Assembly (NCBI RefSeq): GCF_900142755.1
Contig: NZ_FRCA01000004.1
Location: forward strand, 62,001-126,000
Reading direction: 5' to 3'
Length of the DNA stretch: 64,000 bases
Source: Halomonas cupida
Lineage (GTDB): Bacteria; Pseudomonadota; Gammaproteobacteria; Pseudomonadales; Halomonadaceae
Position numbers and translations under genes: made by a program. Numbering within the stretch: position 1 is the stretch's first letter; every line of letters starts with the position of its first letter. The notes beneath the pieces are model-generated. The model had not been told where the DNA came from. It saw nothing but the letters and a program-made list of their open reading frames with translations, and did no database searches. Shown here in pieces: positions 46,960 to 54,830 of the stretch.

Positions 46960-47934
46960 ATGAAACGCCTCCCCTGTGTCATGCTCGCCCTTGTCAGCTC
47001 CAGCCTGACGGCCACTGTACTGGCTGACCCCTTACCTTCCTGGAACGAAGGCGACAACAAGTCGGCGATCATGGATTTCGTCGAGGCGACCACCGATCCC
47101 GCCAGTGATGACTTCGTTCCCCAGCAACAGCGCATCGCGGTATTCGACAACGATGGCACCCTGTGGTCGGAACAGCCCATGTACTTCCAGCTCAGCTACG
47201 CCCTGCAGCGTGCGTCGGAAGCTGATGAAGAGGCACTGGATACACCGGTCAAGAAGGCGGCGGCCGAGGGTGATCTCAAGACAGTCATGGAAGCAGGCAA
47301 TGAAGGCCTGCTCGAAGTAGTGTCCATTTCCCACTCTGGTATCAGCGTGGACGATTTCCAGGACGATGTTCGCGACTGGCTGGCCAGTGCCACCCACCCG
47401 AACACCGACCGTTTCTATACCGACATGGTCTTTCAGCCGATGCTCGAGTTGTTGAGTTATCTGCGTGATGAAGGCTATCAGACCTATATCGTTTCCGGCG
47501 GTGGCGTCGACTTCATGCGCGCCTTCGCCAGCGAGGCCTACGGCGTTCCGCCCGAGAACATCATCGGCAGCATCGGCGATACCGAGGTGGTGGACAACGA
47601 CGGCGAGCTGGAGCTGATCAAGCAGCCGGGGGTGACCTTCATCGATGACGGCAACGGCAAGCCGCTAGCCATCCAGCGCCATATCGGCCAGCGCCCGACC
47701 ATCGCTGTCGGCAATTCCGATGGTGATGTGCCGATGCTGCGCTATACCACAGAAGCTGATGGCCCCCGGTTGGGCGTACTGCTTCACCACACCGACGGCG
47801 AACGTGAATATGCCTATGACAGTGACAGCTCCTTCGGTCGACTGGATCAGGGCCTGGAACAGGCGGCAACCGATGACTGGACGGTCATCGACATGGCCCA
47901 GGACTGGCGCACCGTCTATCAGGAGGCACCATGA
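46960..47934 (+). CDS. Exported HAD-superfamily phosphatase
   Basis: 324 residues. A signal peptide ends near TVLADPL. The HAD motif I is VFDNDGTLWSEQP (Asp63, Asp65), motif II is YIVSGGGVDFMRAF, and motif III/IV covers FIDDGNGKP and AVGNSDGDVPML. The fold and export suit a periplasmic phosphatase acting on small phosphoesters. It lies between a sulfatase and a MoxR gene and its last codons overlap moxR as ATGA, so translation is coupled. Confidence 0.87.
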   Translation: MKRLPCVMLALVSSSLTATVLADPLPSWNEGDNKSAIMDFVEATTDPASDDFVPQQQRIAVFDNDGTLWSEQPMYFQLSYALQRASEADEEALDTPVKKAAAEGDLKTVMEAGNEGLLEVVSISHSGISVDDFQDDVRDWLASATHPNTDRFYTDMVFQPMLELLSYLRDEGYQTYIVSGGGVDFMRAFASEAYGVPPENIIGSIGDTEVVDNDGELELIKQPGVTFIDDGNGKPLAIQRHIGQRPTIAVGNSDGDVPMLRYTTEADGPRLGVLLHHTDGEREYAYDSDSSFGRLDQGLEQAATDDWTVIDMAQDWRTVYQEAP

Positions 47935-48911
47935 GCACTCGTGATGATATCACCGCGCTGGAAGCCGCTATCGGTGAATCCATCATCGGACAACGGCAGG
48001 TCATTAGACGCCTGCTGATCGGGTTGCTGGCCAACGGCAACCTGTTGCTCGAAGGCCTCCCGGGGCTGGCCAAGACCCGTGCCATCAAGGCCATGTCTCG
48101 CCATCTGGAGGCAGACTTCAGCCGTATCCAGTTCACGCCGGACCTGCTGCCCTCCGATGTCACCGGCAGCGAGATCTATCACCAGAGCGAAGCCGGCTCG
48201 GTGTTCCGCTTCAACCCCGGCCCACTGTTCGCCAACCTGGTACTGGCCGACGAGATCAACCGTGCGCCGGCCAAGGTGCAATCGGCGCTGCTGGAAGCCA
48301 TGGAGGAGCGTCAAGTCACCGTCGCTGGCACCACCCACAAGATGCCCGACCTGTTCATGGTACTGGCGACCCAGAACCCAGTTGAGCAGGAAGGCACCTA
48401 CCCGTTGCCCGAAGCTCAGCTCGACCGCTTCCTGATGCACGTACTGATTACCTACCCGAGTGTCGAGGACGAAGTCGAGGTGGTGCGCCTGGTCAGGCGT
48501 GAGGAAGCTGCCGCGCAACATCGCGAGGAGCCACGCCCGGAACCACAGCAGATCTCGCAGCAGTCGATCTTCGCCGCTCGTCGAGAGATTGCCGAGATGC
48601 ACGTCGCCGAGCCGGTCGAGCGCTATATCGCCGACCTGGTCAACGCCACACGCTACCCTCAGCAGGTGTCCGAGGAGCTGGGCCGCTGGCTGGAGCTGGG
48701 AGCCAGCCCGCGTGCCAGTCTCGCCCTCGATCGTTGCAGCCGAACCTGTGCCTGGCTGGCCGGTCGAGACTATGTCGACCCGAACGATGTCCAGGAGGTA
48801 GTGCACGACGTGCTGCGCCACCGCCTTGGTCTCAGCTTCGAGGCGCAGGGGGAAGGCATCAGCGCCGACGCTGTCATCGACGAGTTGCTGAGTCGGGTGG
48901 CGTTGCCCTGA
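47931..48911 (+). CDS. MoxR-type AAA+ ATPase
   Basis: 326 residues. Walker A is LLEGLPGLAKTRA, with Ala in place of the usual Gly before Lys. Walker B is LVLADEINRAP. Sensor and arginine-finger regions appear in TQNPVEQEGTYPLPEAQLDRFL. MoxR ATPases act as chaperones that insert metals or activate VWA-domain partners; the genes that follow encode exactly such partners (DUF58, BatA, BatB). The start overlaps the HAD gene. Confidence 0.92.
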   Translation: MSTRDDITALEAAIGESIIGQRQVIRRLLIGLLANGNLLLEGLPGLAKTRAIKAMSRHLEADFSRIQFTPDLLPSDVTGSEIYHQSEAGSVFRFNPGPLFANLVLADEINRAPAKVQSALLEAMEERQVTVAGTTHKMPDLFMVLATQNPVEQEGTYPLPEAQLDRFLMHVLITYPSVEDEVEVVRLVRREEAAAQHREEPRPEPQQISQQSIFAARREIAEMHVAEPVERYIADLVNATRYPQQVSEELGRWLELGASPRASLALDRCSRTCAWLAGRDYVDPNDVQEVVHDVLRHRLGLSFEAQGEGISADAVIDELLSRVALP

Positions 48912-48970
48912 CCTCCGGCCCGGGGAATCGCGAGATGAGTCACTGCGCAGTACCGCTCCACGCTGCGTGA

Positions 48971-50047
48971 ATGCCAGACATTGGTCAGGGAGATAGCCAG
49001 ACGATGCGCTCCATCAGCGCCCGACAACGTGCCGGTGTCCTCAGCGCCACTGAGCCGGCCACCGATACGGACTATCGAATCCATGTCGATCTGGCTCGGC
49101 TGCGATCACTGGAGGCTCACGGCCAGACACTGCACCTGCTGCCCCGCCAACCCGCGCGCAGCGTGCTCAATGGCCGCCATGGCTCACGGCTGCGTGGACG
49201 CGGCCTCGACTTTCTCGAACTGCGCGGCTACCTGCCTTCGGATGATATCCGCAGCATCGATTGGCGTGTCACCGCCCGCACCGGCGAGCCGCATGTACGC
49301 GTCTTCACCGAAGAGCGCGACCGCCCTACCTTGCTGGTCATCGATCAACGCATGTCGATGTTCTTCGGTACGCGCCACGCCATGAAGTCGGTCACGGCAG
49401 CGGAAACCGCAGCACTGTTGTCTTTCGCCGTACTTGCCCAGAATGATCGTATCGGCGGGTTGGTGGTTCGCGACGATGGCATCGATGAAGTCCGCCCAGC
49501 CTGCTCCCGTGCCACTCTAATGCGTCTGCTCAGCCACATCGCCGACGCCAACCAGCAACTGCACGCCGAGCGCGAGGCTCCGGCGCCGACATCGCTGGAT
49601 GATGTACTGACGTCCGTTTCGCGACTGGCCAGGCGCGATCATCTGATCATCGTGCTCAGCGACTTCGATGTCATCGGCCCGCGCAGCGAGCGGCTACTGT
49701 CGTCCCTGAGCCGCCACAACGATATCGTGCTGGCTCCGGTAGTCGACCCCTTCGCCGAGTACGACCTGCCCAGGGATCTACGCCTGGTGGTGACCGACGG
49801 CGACCTCCAGGCCACCTTCGACACCTCGGATGACGCCGTGCGTGCTGCCCTGGAATCCGTTACCGCTCAGCGTCACGAGCAACTCATCAGTTGGCAACGC
49901 AAGTTCGGCCTGAACCTCGCGCCGCTCAGCACCAGTGAACCGGCCCTACCCCAACTGCGCCGACTGTTGGGCCTGCAGCGCCGGTCGCTGCCTGGTCAAC
50001 TGAGCAGCAACGCCAATACCCGCCCGGGAGACCAGCATGACCGCTGA
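48971..50047 (+). CDS. DUF58 domain protein (vWA-like)
   Basis: 358 residues. The DUF58 core reads SRLRGRGLDFLELRGYLPSDDIRSIDWRVTARTGEPHVRVFTEERDRP and continues with a vWA-like domain (LLVIDQRMSMFFG) that keeps a partial metal site: Asp in LVID and Ser in RMSM. No membrane segment is evident. An ATG at 49004 with AGGGAG 11 bases upstream is a good alternative start. DUF58 proteins accompany MoxR in Bat loci. It overlaps the DUF4381 gene by 11 bases. Confidence 0.88.
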   Translation: MPDIGQGDSQTMRSISARQRAGVLSATEPATDTDYRIHVDLARLRSLEAHGQTLHLLPRQPARSVLNGRHGSRLRGRGLDFLELRGYLPSDDIRSIDWRVTARTGEPHVRVFTEERDRPTLLVIDQRMSMFFGTRHAMKSVTAAETAALLSFAVLAQNDRIGGLVVRDDGIDEVRPACSRATLMRLLSHIADANQQLHAEREAPAPTSLDDVLTSVSRLARRDHLIIVLSDFDVIGPRSERLLSSLSRHNDIVLAPVVDPFAEYDLPRDLRLVVTDGDLQATFDTSDDAVRAALESVTAQRHEQLISWQRKFGLNLAPLSTSEPALPQLRRLLGLQRRSLPGQLSSNANTRPGDQHDR

Positions 50048-50576
50048 AACCAGCCCTCCCGACATGCCGATGATGCTGCCCGAGATGGTCGATCAGCTGT
50101 CACCACCCCCGGTGCCGGAGCAGATCAGTTGGATGCCCCAGACCTGGGGCTGGGCGATGATTGCCGCCATCCTGGTGATACTGCTGGCCAGTTGGGCCTG
50201 GCGCCGTTGGCGACGCTGGAAGGCCAATGCCTATCGTCGCGAGGCTCTGGCCGAACTCGAGCAACGCCTGTCGCGCGACGAAGGCGTATCGGCGTTGGCC
50301 GAGATAGTGCGACGCACTGCGCTGGTGGCATTCCCTCGCCAGCAGGTCGCCAACCTGCGCGGGGAAGAGTGGGCCGCATTTCTGGATCGCACCTTGCCCG
50401 GTAAACAGCCGCGCTTCGCCGGATCCATGGGTGAATTGCTGACGACGGGGCCCTATCGACCCAGCGAGTCCATCGATGAGACTGAGCTGGACCGTCTGAC
50501 CCGGCTGGTACGCGAGTGGATTCGACGCCATCGCCCGACCAGCGTGGCCGACAGCATGCCCCTGGAGGCGCCATGA
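50037..50576 (+). CDS. DUF4381 family membrane protein
   Basis: 179 residues. One membrane helix (WGWAMIAAILVILLASWAWRRW) follows a Pro-rich N-terminal part and precedes a basic helical domain (YRREALAELEQRLSRDEGVSALAEIVRRTALVAFPRQQVANLRGEEWAAFLDR), the DUF4381 pattern found in Bat operons. It probably lines the membrane assembly. GGGAGA lies 5-6 bases before the ATG. The end overlaps batA by ATGA. Confidence 0.88.
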   Translation: MTAETSPPDMPMMLPEMVDQLSPPPVPEQISWMPQTWGWAMIAAILVILLASWAWRRWRRWKANAYRREALAELEQRLSRDEGVSALAEIVRRTALVAFPRQQVANLRGEEWAAFLDRTLPGKQPRFAGSMGELLTTGPYRPSESIDETELDRLTRLVREWIRRHRPTSVADSMPLEAP

Positions 50577-51556
50577 TCGAACTGGCCAACCCCTGGGCGC
50601 TGCTCGCACTTCCGCTGCCGTTGTTGGTGATGTGGCTGATACCGCCCCATCGCGAGCGCCTGCCGGCCACACGCCTGCCCTTCTTCCAGCGCCTGGTCGA
50701 TGCCGCCGGCATCACCCCCGCCAGTGGTGCGATCATTCCGGCACGCAGCCTATGGACCACGCTGATCGGTCTGCTGTGCTGGGCGCTGATCGTACTGGCA
50801 CTGACCAATCCTCAACGTGTCAGTGACCCGATCAGCTGGGAAACCGCGGCACGCGACCTGATTCTTGCCGTGGATATCTCCGGCTCCATGGACGAGAAGG
50901 ACTTTGCCGGCGAAGGCGATGACGACCTGCAACGCCTCGCCGGGGTCAAACATGTCATCGCCGACTTCCTCGACAAGCGCGAGGGCGAGCGACTGTCGCT
51001 GATCGTCTTCGGCACTCGGGCCTTCGTCCAGGCCCCGCTGACCGAAGATCTAGAGACTCTCCAGGATCTGCTCGACAGTACCGAGGTCGGCATGGCCGGT
51101 CCACATACTGCTCTCGGCGATGCCATCGGCCTGGCGATTCGCCAGTTCGAGGCCAGCGATGTCGAACAGCGTCTGCTGATCCTGCTCAGTGATGGCGCCG
51201 ATACCGGAAGCCGCATGGATCCGATCAACGCCGCCCAGATTGCGGCTGACCGTGGAGTACGCATCGTCACCATCGCCATCGGCGACCCCGATGGCAGCGG
51301 CGAGAACCGTGTCGACCAGGCCACCCTGGAAGCCATTGCCCAGCGCACCGATGGCGCCTTCTTCAATGCCACCGACCAGCAAGCCCTGGAGCAGGTCTAT
51401 GCCCGTATCGATGAACTCGCGCCACGCAAGGTCGACAGCCAGAGTTACCGCGAGAAACGTTCGCTGGCGCACTGGCCCCTCGGAGCTGCGGCCATCATCA
51501 TTCTGTTGGTCCTGATGGGGCGTATTGGGCAAGCCAGGTTGAGGCATCGTTCATGA
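50573..51556 (+). CDS. batA: BatA-like vWA-domain membrane protein
   Basis: 327 residues from the ATG at 50573. Two N-terminal membrane helices (ALLALPLPLLVMWLIP and LWTTLIGLLCWALIVLALT) lead into a vWA domain with an intact metal-ion-dependent adhesion site DISGSMD (Asp-x-Ser-x-Ser), then IVFGTRAFVQAPLTEDL and LLSDGADTGS. A third helix near the C terminus (LGAAAIIILLVLMGRIG) anchors it. This matches BatA of aerotolerance operons. The stop and the next gene's start lie in a 20-bp-spaced repeat (51551-51580). Confidence 0.92.
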   Translation: MIELANPWALLALPLPLLVMWLIPPHRERLPATRLPFFQRLVDAAGITPASGAIIPARSLWTTLIGLLCWALIVLALTNPQRVSDPISWETAARDLILAVDISGSMDEKDFAGEGDDDLQRLAGVKHVIADFLDKREGERLSLIVFGTRAFVQAPLTEDLETLQDLLDSTEVGMAGPHTALGDAIGLAIRQFEASDVEQRLLILLSDGADTGSRMDPINAAQIAADRGVRIVTIAIGDPDGSGENRVDQATLEAIAQRTDGAFFNATDQQALEQVYARIDELAPRKVDSQSYREKRSLAHWPLGAAAIIILLVLMGRIGQARLRHRS

Positions 51557-51572
51557 TGGAGAGGAGTCATTC

Positions 51573-53189
51573 ATGATGGAATTCACCGATGCCCTGTCGG
51601 CTCTTCACCTGTTGCGCCCCTGGTGGTGTCTGCTGCTGCCGCTCATCGCTCTGCTCTGGTGGTGGTGGAGACGCCGCACGACCCACGGTGGTGCCAGCTC
51701 GAAGCATATCGCCCCGCACCTTGATCAGGCACTACGCGTAGGTAGCCGGACCCACCGCCGCTTCACCCCGATCGATAGCCTTGCCCTGCTGCTGGTATTT
51801 CTGGTGCTGGGCGCCGCCGGGCCGACCTGGAGCCGCATACCCAATCCAATGGTGACCCAGACCGCCCCGCTGGTGGTGGTACTCAAGGTCAGTGAGGACA
51901 TGCTGGCCCAGGACATTCCCCCCAGCCGACTGGAACGGGCCAGGCACAAGATCGAAGACCTGCTCGAAACCCGCAGCGGCGCCTCGACGGCGCTGATCGC
52001 CTACGCCGGCAGCGCCCACCAGGCAGTGCCGCTGACCGATGACCCGGGCCTGATTCGCCCCTATCTGGAAGGGCTGGCACCGGATGTCATGCCGGAGCCC
52101 GGTGATGCCGCCGCCGATGCGCTGGCCATGGCCGAGGATCTGCTCGCCGACAGCCCGGTACCGGGCGCTATCCTTTTCGTCACTGATGGCATCAGCACCG
52201 CCAATCGCACTGCCTTCATCAATCGCGATGCTGGCTCGACGCTGGTGATGCTCAGGATGGCACCGCCCAATCAGGCCACTCCGGTGATGGATGAGATCGA
52301 CGCTGAACAGGTTGACGTCAGCGCCGACGGCAGTGATGTCGCACACCTGGAGCGCCTGCTGGCCGCCGCCTACCAGCGCGCCTTGCTCGATGACGATCGC
52401 CTGGCGTGGAAGGACCGTGGCGCCTTGATGGCCATCCCGGCCCTACTGCTGGCTCTGCTGTGGTTCCGACGCGGCTGGATTGTCGGTACTCCTGTTTTGC
52501 TGGCCCCGGCCTTGCTGGCTCCCGCACTGCTGATAGGAGTCAGCCTGGCCGGTATGCTGACAGCAGCCCCGGTCATGGCCCAGCAGGATGCTACGGTCAC
52601 CCGACGCGCCGCGGAGCAGAGCACAGAGAATCCGGTCATCAGTGCCATCACCCATGCCTTTCTGACCCCAGACCAGCAGGGCCGCTGGTGGATGGAGCAC
52701 CGTGACTTCGATCGCGCGGCTCAGCATTTTCAGGATCCCGCCTGGCAGGGCTATGCCATGTATCGCGATGGTCAGTATGCCGAGGCAGCGCAGCTACTGG
52801 GGCGCCTTGACACCGCCGATGCCGCCTTCACTCAAGGACTGGCCTTGATCAAGAGCCGACAGTACCGCCCGGCCATCGACGCTTTCCAGACCGTGCTCGA
52901 GCGCGACCCGGATTATCCCGAAGGTGAGCGCAACCTGGCGCTGGCCAGACAGATTCTCGACTATGTCGAGGAGACCCGTGAGCAGTCGGACACCGGAGAA
53001 GAAGCAGGGATCGGCGCCGACGAAGTCGTCTTCGACAACGAGTCCAATCGTGGAGAGGAAACCCAGCAGACCGGTGACCAGGAAGGCGGCGTTCTGACGG
53101 CCGACCAGTGGATCTCGGCCCTGGATACCGATACCGGTGACTACCTGCGCCAGAGGTTCGCCGTGGAAGCTGCAAGAGGTGGGCAATGA
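51573..53189 (+). CDS. batB: BatB-like vWA and TPR protein with degenerate MIDAS
   Basis: 538 residues. The N-terminal part has two membrane helices (PWWCLLLPLIALLWWWW, SLALLLVFLVLGAAG) and a vWA fold at about 90-250. Its metal motif reads LKVSEDM in place of the expected DxSxS, so the first Asp is Lys and the last Ser is Asp; metal binding is probably lost. The helix LLLALLWFRRGWIVGTPVLLAPALLAPALLIGVSLAG follows, including a 15-bp repeat coding for LLAPA. The C-terminal 200 residues are TPR-like (AAQHFQDPAWQGYAMYRDGQYAEAAQLL), then an acidic tail. It overlaps batD by ATGA. Confidence 0.9.
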   Translation: MMEFTDALSALHLLRPWWCLLLPLIALLWWWWRRRTTHGGASSKHIAPHLDQALRVGSRTHRRFTPIDSLALLLVFLVLGAAGPTWSRIPNPMVTQTAPLVVVLKVSEDMLAQDIPPSRLERARHKIEDLLETRSGASTALIAYAGSAHQAVPLTDDPGLIRPYLEGLAPDVMPEPGDAAADALAMAEDLLADSPVPGAILFVTDGISTANRTAFINRDAGSTLVMLRMAPPNQATPVMDEIDAEQVDVSADGSDVAHLERLLAAAYQRALLDDDRLAWKDRGALMAIPALLLALLWFRRGWIVGTPVLLAPALLAPALLIGVSLAGMLTAAPVMAQQDATVTRRAAEQSTENPVISAITHAFLTPDQQGRWWMEHRDFDRAAQHFQDPAWQGYAMYRDGQYAEAAQLLGRLDTADAAFTQGLALIKSRQYRPAIDAFQTVLERDPDYPEGERNLALARQILDYVEETREQSDTGEEAGIGADEVVFDNESNRGEETQQTGDQEGGVLTADQWISALDTDTGDYLRQRFAVEAARGGQ

Positions 53190-54757
53190 TTCCGTTGGAT
53201 ATCTCCAGGAGCCTGAACCGTCTCGGGATGATCTCGTTACTGTTCGTGCTGGGCCTCGGCGGAACCGGCTTGAGTGCTGGTGTACTGGCCCAGCAACCCT
53301 CATCCTCTTCTTCAGCCACCGACAGCACGGCAACCGAGGCCCCCCAGCCGCAGGTCAGTGTGTCGCTGGATCCGCAGCAGGTCGCCCCGGGCGAGTCCGC
53401 GACTCTGCGTATTACCGTACTGGTGCCGACCTACCTTCCGAAGCCGGTGGTCTTCCCGACCATTGTCCAACCCAACCTGCGAGTACTGCTGCCGGAACGT
53501 GCCACCAGCCCCACCAGTAGCCGGATCGATGGCAAGACATGGTCCGGGGTCAGCCGCAGCTACCGTCTGATACCGCTCTCCCCCGGCGACTTCCACTTCC
53601 GGGACCAGAGTGTCGAAGTCAGCTACATCGATCCCAATGGCGGTGAAGCGCCACTGGTCAGCGAGATTGCCCTGGCGCCATTGAGTCTCAGTGCCAGCGT
53701 GCCGGACGCGGCCGCCGGGCTGGATCCGTACATCGCCGCCAGCTCGATCGAGCTGCAGCAGTCACTGACCGTAGTGCACGCCGATGACACGTCCGCCGAG
53801 AGTGCCCCTGCGGCGGATGGTGGCCAGACTGACACTCGTGGTGAGACCTCCCGCGAAACCCTGATCCAGGATCTCCAGCAACCGGTCGAACTGGATGCCG
53901 GCGACAGTCTTCGTCGCGACATCACTGCCACCCTCGAGGGTGGCAGTGTGATCCTGCTGCCCGCGCTTCTCGACGAGTCAGCTCCGCAGGGCCTGGGCGT
54001 CTACCCCACCAGCCCAAAAGTTGATGAGAGCGCCACCGGCGGCAGCCGAACTGAAAGCGTGACTTACGTGGCCGAAGGCGGTGGGGAGGGACAACTGCCG
54101 GAGGTTACCCTGCGCTGGTTCAATCCCGAGTCAGGCAAGATCGACCAGGCGACACTCCCGGCCGTCGAGGTCAAGGTCTCCGGCCCGGCCCTGCCACGCT
54201 TCGAGGCGCGCGGAAACCTGCTACCCTGGCTGGTGACAGCAGCTATCGCGGTGATCGTACTGATCCTGCTGGGCTGGCTATGGTGGCGTTGGGGACGCTC
54301 TGCCTGGCAGACTCGGCGGCAACAGCAGGCGATTCAACGGGAAAGGAGTGGCCATACGGCCCTTTCACGGTTGCGCCGAGCCACCAATGCTCACCAGTTG
54401 CCTGAATGTCAGCAGGCCTGGCGGCGCCTGCAGGGTTCTGCCGCCATCCTGTCCCGAGAGCGCATCGATGCTGTCGAAGCGGCGCTGTCGACGCTTGGAC
54501 GCCTGAGCTATTCGTCTCAAGGGCTGGCGTCTCAAGGGCCGATATCTCAAGCGCTGGAATCTCAAGAGCTGGAATCTCAAGAGCTGGCCCCACAGGAACA
54601 TGTCGCAGAGCAACAGCCCTCTGATAGCGACAGACAGCAGCAACTGGTCAGCGCATGGCAGGCGCTGAAACAGGCGCTGCCCACGTCAAGCGAACTGAGG
54701 AGTACTCGGAGAGTTCCGGCATTGCCGCCGCTCAATCCAACCCGCTCCAATGCATGA
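53186..54757 (+). CDS. batD: BatD-like protein
   Basis: 523 residues. A signal/anchor near the N terminus (MISLLFVLGLGGTGLSAGVLAQ) precedes beta-rich domains: VSLDPQQVAPGESATLRITVLVP and YRLIPLSPGDFHF, the Ig-like layout of BatD. A membrane helix at about 350-370 (LPWLVTAAIAVIVLILLGWLWW) leads to a cytoplasmic helical tail. That tail carries a five-unit 15-bp repeat (54515-54589) coding for Ser-Gln-x-Leu-x pentapeptides, a recent expansion. It ends the Bat block. Confidence 0.88.
   Translation: MIPLDISRSLNRLGMISLLFVLGLGGTGLSAGVLAQQPSSSSSATDSTATEAPQPQVSVSLDPQQVAPGESATLRITVLVPTYLPKPVVFPTIVQPNLRVLLPERATSPTSSRIDGKTWSGVSRSYRLIPLSPGDFHFRDQSVEVSYIDPNGGEAPLVSEIALAPLSLSASVPDAAAGLDPYIAASSIELQQSLTVVHADDTSAESAPAADGGQTDTRGETSRETLIQDLQQPVELDAGDSLRRDITATLEGGSVILLPALLDESAPQGLGVYPTSPKVDESATGGSRTESVTYVAEGGGEGQLPEVTLRWFNPESGKIDQATLPAVEVKVSGPALPRFEARGNLLPWLVTAAIAVIVLILLGWLWWRWGRSAWQTRRQQQAIQRERSGHTALSRLRRATNAHQLPECQQAWRRLQGSAAILSRERIDAVEAALSTLGRLSYSSQGLASQGPISQALESQELESQELAPQEHVAEQQPSDSDRQQQLVSAWQALKQALPTSSELRSTRRVPALPPLNPTRSNA
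54515..54589 (+). repeat. Five 15-bp tandem repeats inside batD
   Basis: Units of TCTCAAGxxCTGxxx start at 54515, 54530, 54545, 54560 and 54575, encoding SQGLA, SQGPI, SQALE, SQELE and SQELA. The period is in frame. The last two units differ in one codon, which indicates recent slippage. Confidence 0.92.
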
Positions 54758-54830
54758 CAGTGCAAGTTCGTCACGATGCAGGTGTATACACTGCACGTTC
54801 ATAACCACGCATAACCATGACGATTGATCG

